Positions 27,857 to 35,943 of a stretch of 64,000 nucleotides of DNA are shown here, in pieces. Below the pieces are notes generated by a model. The model was not told the origin of the DNA, made no database searches, and saw nothing but the letters and a program-made list of their open reading frames with translations. Positions within the stretch are counted from its first letter, which is position 1, and each line of letters starts with the position of its first letter. The translations under genes were made by a program, and so were the position numbers. The DNA lies in assembly GCA_031363945.1 (NCBI GenBank), contig JANLVJ010000033.1:142075-206074 (forward strand), given 5' to 3'. The stretch comes from JANLVJ01 sp031363945 (GTDB lineage: Bacteria; Bacteroidota; Bacteroidia; Sphingobacteriales; Sphingobacteriaceae).

Positions 27857-29164
27857 CTAGTATCTGTAGTACTCTGGTTTATAAGGACCCTCTTTTTTTA
27901 CACCGATATAGGCTGCCTGATCTTCATCTAAAATGTCAAGTTCAGCACCGACTTTTGCAAGGTGTAAACGCGCAACTTTTTCATCAAGGTGCTTTGGAAG
28001 AGTATATACTTTATTTTCATATTTATCAGAATTATTCCAAAGCTCTAACTGGGCAAGAATCTGATTCGTAAATGAATTTGACATAACGAATGATGGATGT
28101 CCGGTAGCGCAACCAAGATTTACCAGACGGCCTTCAGCTAGAACAAGAACATCTTTGCCATTCAGGGTATATTTATCAACCTGTGGCTTAATTTCAATTT
28201 TGCTGGCACCATGGGTTGAATTTAACCATGCCATGTCAATTTCATTGTCAAAGTGGCCGATATTGCAAACAATGGCTTTATCTTTCATTGATTCAAAATG
28301 AGCCGGACGAACAATGCGGCAATTTCCTGTTGCAGTTACGATGATATCAGCACGCGGAATAGCTTTTGAAAGTTTTTGAACTTCAAAGCCATCCATTGCT
28401 GCCTGTAATGCACATATAGGGTCAATCTCTGAAACGATTACACGAACGCCACAACTTGCAAGTGATTGTGCTGAACCTTTTCCAACATCACCATAACCTG
28501 CTACAACGGCTACTTTACCTGCCATCATAACATCTGTAGCCCGGCGAATAGCATCTACAAGAGACTCACGGCAACCGTATTTATTATCAAACTTTGATTT
28601 GGTAACTGAGTCATTTACATTTATAGCTGGAAAAGGAAGAGTTGCTTCTTTGACCCGCTCGTAGAGACGGTGTACACCTGTGGTTGTTTCCTCAGAAACG
28701 CCTTTAATACCTTTCATTAAATTAGGGTAGTTATCAAGCACCATATTGGTAAGATCACCACCGTCATCAAGAATCATATTCAAAGGCTTGCGGTCTTCAC
28801 CAAAAAATAAGGTTTGCTCTATGCACCAGGTAAATTCTTCTTCACTCATACCTTTCCAGGCATAAACAGCGATACCTGCTGCTGCTATTGCTGCTGCAGC
28901 GTGATCTTGAGTTGAAAAAATATTACATGAAGACCAGGTAACTTCAGCACCAAGTGCAGTAAGTGTTTCAATCAAAACTGCTGTTTGAATAGTCATATGC
29001 AGACATCCAGCAATTCTAGCTCCTTTTAAAGGCTGCGATGCGCCAAATTCTTCCCGAAGAGACATCAGGCCAGGCATTTCAGCTTCTGCAAGTTCAATTT
29101 CTTTACGACCCCAGGCAGCGAGCTCAATATCTTTTACCTTGTAATTAACTAATGTATCAGTCAT
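27857..29164 (-). CDS. ahcY: Adenosylhomocysteinase
   Basis: From the ATG at 29164 the protein is 435 residues. It has the NAD-binding GYGDVGKGSAQSL segment (near residue 225), the substrate motif HMTIQTAVL (near 57), and the C-terminal KxxxxPxxYRY-like end. It splits S-adenosylhomocysteine to adenosine and homocysteine, clearing the product of SAM-dependent methylation. A seven-codon longer frame begins at TTG 29185, but that codon lies inside the likely -7 box, so it is rejected. Confidence 0.96.
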   Translation of the reverse strand: MTDTLVNYKVKDIELAAWGRKEIELAEAEMPGLMSLREEFGASQPLKGARIAGCLHMTIQTAVLIETLTALGAEVTWSSCNIFSTQDHAAAAIAAAGIAVYAWKGMSEEEFTWCIEQTLFFGEDRKPLNMILDDGGDLTNMVLDNYPNLMKGIKGVSEETTTGVHRLYERVKEATLPFPAINVNDSVTKSKFDNKYGCRESLVDAIRRATDVMMAGKVAVVAGYGDVGKGSAQSLASCGVRVIVSEIDPICALQAAMDGFEVQKLSKAIPRADIIVTATGNCRIVRPAHFESMKDKAIVCNIGHFDNEIDMAWLNSTHGASKIEIKPQVDKYTLNGKDVLVLAEGRLVNLGCATGHPSFVMSNSFTNQILAQLELWNNSDKYENKVYTLPKHLDEKVARLHLAKVGAELDILDEDQAAYIGVKKEGPYKPEYYRY

Positions 29165-29182
29165 ACGTTTCTTTTTACGCTG

Positions 29183-29213
29183 CAAAAATACAGCATTCTG
29201 TTAACAGTAACAA
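29183..29213 (-). promoter_or_regulatory. ahcY promoter
   Basis: On the minus strand TTG (29211-29213) is followed after 20 nt by TATTTTTG (29183-29190), a full match to the TTG-N19/20-TAnnTTTG pattern. Predicted start of transcription is near 29176, leaving about a 12-nt leader before the ATG at 29164. Confidence 0.6.
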
Positions 29214-29346
29214 AATCGATCCTGCGAAAGTGTTTCAACAATGTTAGAAGTAATTGAATATGTATTTTGTTTGTCAGGCATTTGTCATTAATCTGCTTGT
29301 TTAGGATTCAGCAAAAAACAGGCTTTCTAATTACTAGTTATTAGCG

Positions 29347-29354
29347 TAAATTTG
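29347..29354 (+). promoter_or_regulatory. Possible -7 box for the bacilliredoxin gene
   Basis: TAAATTTG lies 17 nt before the ATG at 29371 and matches TAnnTTTG. No clear -33 TTG is seen. Confidence 0.35.
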
Positions 29355-29370
29355 TAATTCAATTTAAATT

Positions 29371-29787
29371 ATGACTACTTACCCAGAATATATGGTTGCC
29401 CCAATGCGGGAGGAACTAAACGTTGCAGGCTTTGAACAATTACGTTCAGCTGAAGAAGTTAATACTATCCTAAAATCAGAAGGAACTGTTTTTTTGGTTG
29501 TTAATTCTGTTTGCGGTTGTGCAGCTGCAAATGCACGCCCAGCAATTGCAATTGCCGTTAAGAATGAAAAAACTCCAACTCATCTGGTTACTGTTTTTGC
29601 AGGCATGGAAAAAGATGCTGTTGATGCAGCTAGAAATGCAATGCTTCCTTATCCTCCGTCTTCACCAGCAATGGCACTTTTCAAAGACGGCAAATTAGTA
29701 CATATGATAGAGCGTCATCATATCGAAGGTCGTCGCGCAGACATGATTGCCGATAACCTGATACAGGCATTTAATGAATATTGTTAA
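29371..29787 (+). CDS. BrxA/BrxB-family bacilliredoxin
   Basis: The 138-residue thioredoxin-fold protein has a CGC active site in NSVCGCAAANARPA (near residue 51), diagnostic for the YphP/YqiW (bacilliredoxin) family. In Firmicutes these proteins remove bacillithiol from mixed disulfides. Many Bacteroidota carry them too; whether bacillithiol is the partner here is inferred. It is a single-gene unit divergent from ahcY and closed by a hairpin at 29836-29871. Confidence 0.88.
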   Translation: MTTYPEYMVAPMREELNVAGFEQLRSAEEVNTILKSEGTVFLVVNSVCGCAAANARPAIAIAVKNEKTPTHLVTVFAGMEKDAVDAARNAMLPYPPSSPAMALFKDGKLVHMIERHHIEGRRADMIADNLIQAFNEYC

Positions 29788-29835
29788 TCTAAACAGATTA
29801 ATTGAACCGTAAATTAACGGCATTTAGTTTGTCAG

Positions 29836-29871
29836 AAAAATCCCGGAACTGAAAAGTAATTGGGATTTTTT
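29836..29871. terminator. Bidirectional terminator between bacilliredoxin gene and cdaA
   Basis: AAAAATCCC (29836-29844) pairs with GGGATTTTT (29862-29870), with a 17-nt loop and T tracts on both strands. It separates convergent genes. Confidence 0.75.
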
Positions 29872-29958
29872 ATTTCATTTCTGATCCTACTGAATTAAAC
29901 CATCGTTCGAGAATCCAAAATTGAAAAAATTAGCTGAAGGTATAAGTCAAAAAAAAAG

Positions 29959-30753
29959 TTACTGAAATTCTTTGTAAAGAATTCGCTCTAATTCGGCAAG
30001 GGAGACATTTACTCTGAGTTTTCCTTCTTTGGCGAAAGCAATTTCTCCAGTTTCTTCAGAGATAATCAGCGCTACAGAATTCGAATGCTCAGAAATGCCA
30101 ATTCCTGCCCTATGTCTTAATCCGAAATTTGGAGGTAATTCAGTATTGTCTGTCAATGGTAAAATACAGCTTGCAACCTTAATCTGATTATCGGCGATCA
30201 CAACAGCCCCATCATGCAAGGGGCTGTACTTATTAAATATACTTTCAAGCAGGCGCTTCGAGACTTTTGCTGATATAGCTTCCCCATTATTATTAAATAC
30301 CTGTTCATCAAAATTGCGGGCAAAAATTATAAGAGCCCCCGTTTTTGTTGTTGTCATTGATTTTATAGCTTCTAAAACCGGCTTTATCTTATCATAACCT
30401 ACCTGCGCATTGGTAGCAGTATTGCTAAAAATTCTCGACCAGAACCTGGCTCTGTTATTTGTAAAGTTCTTACCGAGTAATAAGAGAAAGCGCCTGATTT
30501 CCTGCTGAAAAATAATAATGAGTGCAATAACGCCTACACTCAGGAATTTATCAAGAATCCCCGTAAGCAATTCCATCCGCAGGGCTTTAACGATCCAGTA
30601 AAAAAGGGTTATGATACATATACCAATGAAAATATTTACGGCAATGGTTCCCCTCAATAAATTAAAAATGAGGTAAATTAAAATTGCAACTACCAGGATA
30701 TCGAGAAAATCGAGGGCATTAAACTTCAGAAAACTTATATCATGCCAATTCAT
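29959..30753 (-). CDS. cdaA: Membrane diadenylate cyclase CdaA
   Basis: The 264-residue protein has three N-terminal membrane helices (about 13-85) and a DisA_N cyclase domain with the catalytic DGAVVI motif (near residue 180) and GLRHRAGIG (near 210). It makes the second messenger c-di-AMP from two ATP, which controls turgor and potassium in many bacteria. Its ATG overlaps the TGA of folP (ATGA). The CdaR/GlmM partners known in Firmicutes are not adjacent. The folP-cdaA order is common in Bacteroidota. Confidence 0.93.
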   Translation of the reverse strand: MNWHDISFLKFNALDFLDILVVAILIYLIFNLLRGTIAVNIFIGICIITLFYWIVKALRMELLTGILDKFLSVGVIALIIIFQQEIRRFLLLLGKNFTNNRARFWSRIFSNTATNAQVGYDKIKPVLEAIKSMTTTKTGALIIFARNFDEQVFNNNGEAISAKVSKRLLESIFNKYSPLHDGAVVIADNQIKVASCILPLTDNTELPPNFGLRHRAGIGISEHSNSVALIISEETGEIAFAKEGKLRVNVSLAELERILYKEFQ

Positions 30754-31613
30754 GCTGAGAACTGCTTACAGGTCTTAAATATTTTTATTGCTTCAGCGGC
30801 TTCTTTTACATCATGAACCCTAAGAATAGATGCTTTATTTTCTAGTGCAATCATATGTGCTGCTGTAGTTCCATTCAAGGCATGGGCAGTATCAGTATTG
30901 AGTAATTTGGCAATCATAGATTTTCTTGACAAACCTACCAGGATAGGAAGGTCAAATAACTTCAATTCAGTCAAGCGGGCAAGTAATTCAAAACTTTGAT
31001 TCATTTTCTTCGAAAAACCAATTCCCGGGTCTAGTATAATATCTGTAATTCCTGCCTGCCTGACGATTTCAAGGGTATCACGAAAAAATTTGCTGATGTC
31101 AGTTAAAAGGTCATCGTAATCATTCAACTCTGTCATAGTTAATGAATTACCCCGCATATGCATTAATACATATGGCAGGCCAGAGTTTGCAACTGACTCA
31201 AGCATATTCTCATCCAGATTTCCTGCAGAGATATCATTGATCATATCAGCACCTTCAGCCGCCGCCATAGTAACTATTTCAGCCCTGTAGGTATCAATTG
31301 AAATAATTGCATCTGGAAAATTTTTGCGTATGCTCTTTAAAGCGGGCTCAAGCCTTGCCCATTCTTGGGCTACTGAAATGGGGATTGAGCCAGGTCTGCT
31401 TGACCAGGCACCAAGATCAAGAATACCTGCCCCCGATGATAGGTCAGTTTCAGCCTTTTTTAGCAACCTGTCAGCATTTGAATTACTACCGCCATCGTAA
31501 AATGAATCGGGGGTGAGATTCAAAATAGACATAATACATGGGCTACGTAAATCAAGAAGCTTCCCTCGGGTGTTTATGAATAAATTTGACGAAAAAAAAC
31601 TATTTTTACCCAT
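30750..31613 (-). CDS. folP: Dihydropteroate synthase
   Basis: The 287-residue TIM barrel has ILNLTPDSFYDGG (residue 29 on), the pterin-binding DLGAWSSRPGS (a variant of the usual ESTRPG loop), SIDTYRAE, LDPGIGFSKKMNQ and GLSRKSMI. It joins p-aminobenzoate to dihydropterin pyrophosphate in folate synthesis. The ATG start at 31613 lies inside the coding part of the divergent DUF1599 gene (28-bp overlap), so its promoter must lie within that gene. Confidence 0.94.
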   Translation of the reverse strand: MGKNSFFSSNLFINTRGKLLDLRSPCIMSILNLTPDSFYDGGSNSNADRLLKKAETDLSSGAGILDLGAWSSRPGSIPISVAQEWARLEPALKSIRKNFPDAIISIDTYRAEIVTMAAAEGADMINDISAGNLDENMLESVANSGLPYVLMHMRGNSLTMTELNDYDDLLTDISKFFRDTLEIVRQAGITDIILDPGIGFSKKMNQSFELLARLTELKLFDLPILVGLSRKSMIAKLLNTDTAHALNGTTAAHMIALENKASILRVHDVKEAAEAIKIFKTCKQFSA

Positions 31614-32194
31614 CCATTAAAGATACAAATAAGCTGGAAACGCAATCTATTACAGTAACCGAATATGCGCTGATCATTCAACACTGCCGGAATATATTTC
31701 TTAAAAAAACCCGTGACTATGGCACTGCCTGGCGTATTTTAAGGCCAACCTCGGTAACGGACCAAATTTATATCAAGGCACTGCGCATACGTACGATTCA
31801 ACAGACCCTCGAAAATAAGGTTGGTGAAGGAATTATCCCTGAGTTTATTGGAATTATAAACTATTCTATTATAGGTATTTTGCAACTTGATCTGGTCTCT
31901 GAGAAAAATATGGAACTTACTGAACAGATAGGTTCTATACTCTATGATCAGGTTGTTGCTGAAACGCTTGAGCTGATGCAGGCTAAAAACCATGATTATG
32001 GTGAGGCCTGGCGTGATATGCGGGTATCATCGATCACTGATCTGATTTTAATGAAACTACTTCGGGTGAAACAGATAGAAGATAATCAGGGACAAACACT
32101 TATTTCTGAAGGTATAAGGGCGAACTACCAGGATATATTGAATTACGCCGTTTTCGCATTAATTAAACTTAACCATGCCAGAGAAGACTGTTAA
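31586..32194 (+). CDS. DUF1599 family protein
   Basis: The 202-residue protein contains two similar copies of a motif: KKTRDYGTAWRILRPTSVTD (near residue 38) and KNHDYGEAWRDMRVSSITD (near residue 133). This is the DUF1599 (nucleotide-modification-associated-like) pattern; the reaction is unknown. The start is uncertain: TTG at 31586 is the first start in frame and gives a 28-bp overlap with folP, while no ATG precedes the first repeat. The next gene starts 20 bp before this one ends. Confidence 0.75.
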   Translation: MTKKNYFYPSIKDTNKLETQSITVTEYALIIQHCRNIFLKKTRDYGTAWRILRPTSVTDQIYIKALRIRTIQQTLENKVGEGIIPEFIGIINYSIIGILQLDLVSEKNMELTEQIGSILYDQVVAETLELMQAKNHDYGEAWRDMRVSSITDLILMKLLRVKQIEDNQGQTLISEGIRANYQDILNYAVFALIKLNHAREDC

Positions 32195-33368
32195 TCAGGA
32201 CCCTGTAACTGTTATGCGTTTGCCTGCTGTAATTACAGGTGTTTTTCGCGCACTTACTGGTCTGCTTTTTATTTTTTCAGGTCTTATCAAAATTAATGAT
32301 CCACTTGGATTTTCTTATAAGCTGGAAGAATATAGTGTTGCCTTTAACCTGAAATGGGTTGGTACTTATTCTCTTCTCCTATCTGTTTCATTATGTGTTC
32401 TGGAAATTGTACTGGGTGTAGCCATTTTATTGGGAATGAAAAGCAAGCTGGTGACAAGAGGCCTGCTTGCACTTATAATCTTTTTTGCTTTTTTAACTTT
32501 TTATTCTGCCTGGTTTCATAAAGTGACTGAATGCGGTTGCTTTGGTGATGCCATACCAATGACCCAGTGGCAGTCGTTTAGTAAAAATGTGTTTTTGCTG
32601 TTGATGATTGTTTATATGTGTCGTTATTATAAGCTGATAACCCCATTGCTGGGGGCAAGCGCATGCTGGTCTGCAGTACTATTGAGCGCTTTTATTGCTA
32701 TTTATATAGGTCATTATACCATAAATCATTTGCCCGTTTTTGATTTCCTGCCCTACAAAATTGGTAATCATCTGCCAGATTTAATGAAAATACCAAGGGG
32801 AGCCCCAACTGATGAATTTGAAATTACTTATACGCTTAAAAACAATAAAACAGGGGTAACAAGACAACTAAGCGATAAAGAATACCTGGCTACAAAAATT
32901 TACGAAAACAAAGACTGGAAATATATCTCGGCATCAGAACCAGTTCTTGTAAAAGCTGGATATCAGGCTCCATTGAAAGATTTTATTATCACCGATGCAA
33001 TGGGGGTTGACCATACAGATGAAATTGTCAATAATCAGGGTTATGAACTATTATATATAGAATATGATTTGCACCATACCGACCCTAATATTCAAAGCCG
33101 CCTGAATGATCTGGCAACTACTGCTCAGGAATTTAATGTTAGAACCGTCGGTATTACTGCTGAATCTACCCAGGATGTTGAGCTGTTTTGTAAAAAGGTA
33201 AACACCATGTATGAAGTGTTTTACTGCGATGCCATTCCTCTGGAAATGATTGTGCGGGCAAATCCGGGTATTGTTCTGCTTCATAATGGTACGGTGGTGA
33301 ATAAATGGCAATATGCTGACCTTCCATCATATAAAGAGTTCAAAGAGACTTACTTTCAGCATAATTGA
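32175..33368 (+). CDS. BT_3928-type membrane protein (DoxX/MauE-like plus thioredoxin-like region)
   Basis: The 397-residue protein has an N-terminal four-helix DoxX/MauE-like domain (about 18-155) with the conserved ECGCFGD motif near residue 119, one further helix, then a soluble C-terminal part (about 270-397) resembling a thioredoxin fold but without CxxC. MauE-like proteins take part in disulfide relay; a redox role at the inner membrane is inferred. It overlaps DUF1599 by 20 bp and the ABC permease by 4 bp, so all are co-transcribed. Confidence 0.75.
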   Translation: MPEKTVNQDPVTVMRLPAVITGVFRALTGLLFIFSGLIKINDPLGFSYKLEEYSVAFNLKWVGTYSLLLSVSLCVLEIVLGVAILLGMKSKLVTRGLLALIIFFAFLTFYSAWFHKVTECGCFGDAIPMTQWQSFSKNVFLLLMIVYMCRYYKLITPLLGASACWSAVLLSAFIAIYIGHYTINHLPVFDFLPYKIGNHLPDLMKIPRGAPTDEFEITYTLKNNKTGVTRQLSDKEYLATKIYENKDWKYISASEPVLVKAGYQAPLKDFIITDAMGVDHTDEIVNNQGYELLYIEYDLHHTDPNIQSRLNDLATTAQEFNVRTVGITAESTQDVELFCKKVNTMYEVFYCDAIPLEMIVRANPGIVLLHNGTVVNKWQYADLPSYKEFKETYFQHN

Positions 33369-34426
33369 TGATTGGATACATCATACAGAAACTTGCTTAT
33401 GGGCTTGCCGTACTGGCTGGAATAATCTGTATTGTATTTTTTTTATTTAGTGTCTTGCCTGGTGATGCTGCTCAGATGACCATGGGTCAGCGTGCCGATG
33501 TTCAGTCACTTGAGTCTGTTAGAAAAGAGCTTGGCCTTGACAAATCTAAAGGCTTGCAATTCCTGTATTTTGTCAATGATATCTCACCGATCGGGATTCA
33601 TCCAGCGGATGCTACAACTCAGGCGAAATACCATTATCTGCCGATTTTAAAAATTTCATCTTCACAGGTATTGGTCTTGAAAAGGCCTTACCTGAGGCGC
33701 TCATATCAAACTAAACGAGAGGTGTCAGATATTCTGGCTGAGACTATTCCCAATACCTTGGTTCTTGCATTTGGGTCAATGGTTTTTGCTACAATAATAG
33801 GTCTGTCTTTAGGTATTCTGGCGGCTTTGAAGCAGCATACCTGGATTGACAAGCTTGCAATCGGTGTTTCTATTATCGGTATATCAGCCCCTTCATTTTT
33901 TGCAGGAATCATAATTGCATGGCTCTTTGGCTATGTGTTAAACAGGTATACCGGTCTTAATATGACAGGGAGTCTTTTCAATTATGATCCGTTTAATGGG
34001 CAGGTTCTTAGTTTACAAAATCTTGTCTTACCCCTTTTGACGCTGGGCCTTAGACCGCTGGCTATCATTGTTCAGTTAACCAGAAGTTCTATGCTTGATG
34101 TGTTGAATCAGGATTATATTCGAACAGCCAGGGCTAAAGGGCTCTCAGAACGTCAGGTGATTTATAAGCATGCCCTTAAAAATGCCTTGAATCCAGTGTT
34201 AACGGCAGTTTCAGGCTGGTTCGCCTCTTTAATGGCGGGTTCATTTTTCGTGGAATATATTTTTGGCTATAATGGTCTGGGTAAGGCCACAGTTGATGCT
34301 CTTGAGATGTCAGATTTTCCGGTAGTTATGGGTTCAATACTCTTTATTGCGGTAATTTTTGTGCTCATCAACCTCCTGGTAGATGTGTTATATGGTTTCC
34401 TTGATCCACGGGTATCAATAAATTAA
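33365..34426 (+). CDS. DppB-type ABC transporter permease
   Basis: The 353-residue permease has an N-terminal helix (about 7-28), an unusually long periplasmic segment (about 30-120), five further helices and the EAA-loop motif RTARAKGLSERQVIYKHALK near residue 255. It belongs to the oligopeptide/nickel (DppB/OppB) permease family. No partner permease, ATPase or binding protein is in the window, so it must work with proteins encoded elsewhere. It overlaps the previous gene by 4 bp and precedes aroK by 3 bp. Confidence 0.88.
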   Translation: MMIGYIIQKLAYGLAVLAGIICIVFFLFSVLPGDAAQMTMGQRADVQSLESVRKELGLDKSKGLQFLYFVNDISPIGIHPADATTQAKYHYLPILKISSSQVLVLKRPYLRRSYQTKREVSDILAETIPNTLVLAFGSMVFATIIGLSLGILAALKQHTWIDKLAIGVSIIGISAPSFFAGIIIAWLFGYVLNRYTGLNMTGSLFNYDPFNGQVLSLQNLVLPLLTLGLRPLAIIVQLTRSSMLDVLNQDYIRTARAKGLSERQVIYKHALKNALNPVLTAVSGWFASLMAGSFFVEYIFGYNGLGKATVDALEMSDFPVVMGSILFIAVIFVLINLLVDVLYGFLDPRVSIN

Positions 34427-34429
34427 TAC

Positions 34430-34948
34430 ATGAAGATTTTTTTAATAGGTTTTATGGGTGCAGGTAAGAGTAGTATCGGTCGCCTGCTAGCTGAATATTT
34501 GGATATTCCATTTTTTGATCAGGATCAGGTGATTGAAAGTCTCAGTGGATCTTCTGTTTCAACACTGTTTAATGACAGGGGCGAACTATGGTTCAGAGAA
34601 TATGAAGCAGCTGTGATTCGTGATTTTGAGTATCCTGAAAATTTTGTATTCTCTACAGGTGGTGGTTGCCCATGCTACCATGATACGATGACTTGGATAA
34701 ATTTACACGGTCAAAGTATATATCTGTCTGCACAGGCTGAGGTTCTAGTTTCAAGGTTACGATCAACCAAAGAAAGCCGTCCGTTGATCAGTAGCCTGTC
34801 GTCAGCTGATTTTGAGAGGCAAATTGCTGACAGACTTGCCTTAAGAGTGCCTTTTTATCAGATGGCAACTATCACGGTTGATATGAATGCAGGAGAGAGC
34901 ACTGAGGCGGTATTTGCTTCGGTTGTAACAGCACTAAAGATCAGGTGA
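34430..34948 (+). CDS. aroK: Shikimate kinase
   Basis: The 172-residue P-loop kinase has Walker A (GFMGAGKSSIG), a shikimate-binding DQDQVIE/RGELWFREYE region, FSTGGGCPCYHD and the lid segment TKESRPLI. It phosphorylates shikimate for aromatic amino acid synthesis. It is the last gene of the four-gene run that starts with DUF1599, three bases after the permease. Confidence 0.92.
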   Translation: MKIFLIGFMGAGKSSIGRLLAEYLDIPFFDQDQVIESLSGSSVSTLFNDRGELWFREYEAAVIRDFEYPENFVFSTGGGCPCYHDTMTWINLHGQSIYLSAQAEVLVSRLRSTKESRPLISSLSSADFERQIADRLALRVPFYQMATITVDMNAGESTEAVFASVVTALKIR

Positions 34949-35041
34949 GTTTTGAAGACGTGCCCAGCTTATCAAAGCTGCCCTTCCCAGGTGATTCTGA
35001 TTCGGTAATGGTAGTTTATTTATGGGTGGGCAGGCCACAGT

Positions 35042-35545
35042 TTATTCAAGCATTACACAATCTTCTTTGCCTGCCTCGCCCAATATTACATATACATGTT
35101 CATGGGATACAGTTGAAATTTCAAGTCCGGTAAAGTCGCTTTCAATTGGAAAAAGTTTATGACTTCGGTCAACCAAGACGGCTGTGCGCAATTTTTTTAT
35201 CCTCAGATTTAAAAATACCCCAAGGCCATAAGTCAGGCTTTTTCCTGTATTCAGCACATCATCAACAACGATGATCGATTTATTCTCGCATACCTTTAAG
35301 TTGAGATCAGTATGGGCCTGCAAACTTGATCCATCTTTATCAATAGATATTTTGATAAGTACAAGTCGTTGTTTACTGATTTTCTCAATTATTTTTTTCA
35401 ACATCATTGCAAGCACATAACCCCGATCTGCGATTCCGGCAATGATGATCTCATCATCATCTGCCGTATCTTCCATGATCTGGTAGGCCATGCGATCTAA
35501 TTTCTGATCGATCTGTTTCTTATTTAACAATTGCAATGCTGCCAT
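35042..35545 (-). CDS. PyrR-like phosphoribosyltransferase
   Basis: The 167-residue type I phosphoribosyltransferase has the PRPP-binding loop IIVVDDVLNTGKSL (near residue 90). Size and overall pattern fit the PyrR/uracil phosphoribosyltransferase-like group found in Bacteroidota, but RNA-binding regulation cannot be assumed. It is the last gene of the leftward run kbl-pheS-TetR-rlmD-unknown-PRTase and follows the unknown gene by 8 bp. Confidence 0.8.
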   Translation of the reverse strand: MAALQLLNKKQIDQKLDRMAYQIMEDTADDDEIIIAGIADRGYVLAMMLKKIIEKISKQRLVLIKISIDKDGSSLQAHTDLNLKVCENKSIIVVDDVLNTGKSLTYGLGVFLNLRIKKLRTAVLVDRSHKLFPIESDFTGLEISTVSHEHVYVILGEAGKEDCVMLE

Positions 35546-35553
35546 ATAGGTAG

Positions 35554-35943
35554 TTAATGGTATGGATGAAAAGCAAAGTTAGCACCTTCTGGTACGATCA
35601 CAAAAAGGCACATGAATTTAGAGGGATCTTTAAAGTTTAATTCAAAAAAATCTTTTCGCTCCTCTAGTATAAGTTTCACCTCTATCAGCTCTTCCATGGT
35701 TGATGCATGAATGCTCCATTCAGTACCGAGCTCATGGCGGTCAAGAATAACTTCACCCAATGATACTTCATGCTGGTGAGCAATGAAAATTGGGTATTTA
35801 GAAATTTTATTTTTCAATATTTCTGCTGAAATTTCCCTGATTGATTCTTGATAATATTTCAGGTCTTTTTCAAGACTTTTCAAGGGACTGACAGGAAGCT
35901 TATGTTTTGGGGCCGGCTTATTTTCTTTTTCTTCTTCTTGCAT
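35554..35943 (-). CDS. Conserved Bacteroidota protein of unknown function, 129 aa
   Basis: I do not recognise a family with known function. The protein has a Glu/Lys/Pro-rich N-terminus (about 1-25), a helical part, then a compact C-terminal domain ending FVIVPEGANFAFHPYH. There is no signal peptide or membrane segment. Its ATG start lies 26 bp inside the 3' end of rlmD and its stop is 8 bp before the phosphoribosyltransferase, so it is clearly part of that transcript. The codon use looks like that of its neighbours, supporting a real gene. Confidence 0.75.
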   Translation of the reverse strand: MQEEEKENKPAPKHKLPVSPLKSLEKDLKYYQESIREISAEILKNKISKYPIFIAHQHEVSLGEVILDRHELGTEWSIHASTMEELIEVKLILEERKDFFELNFKDPSKFMCLFVIVPEGANFAFHPYH

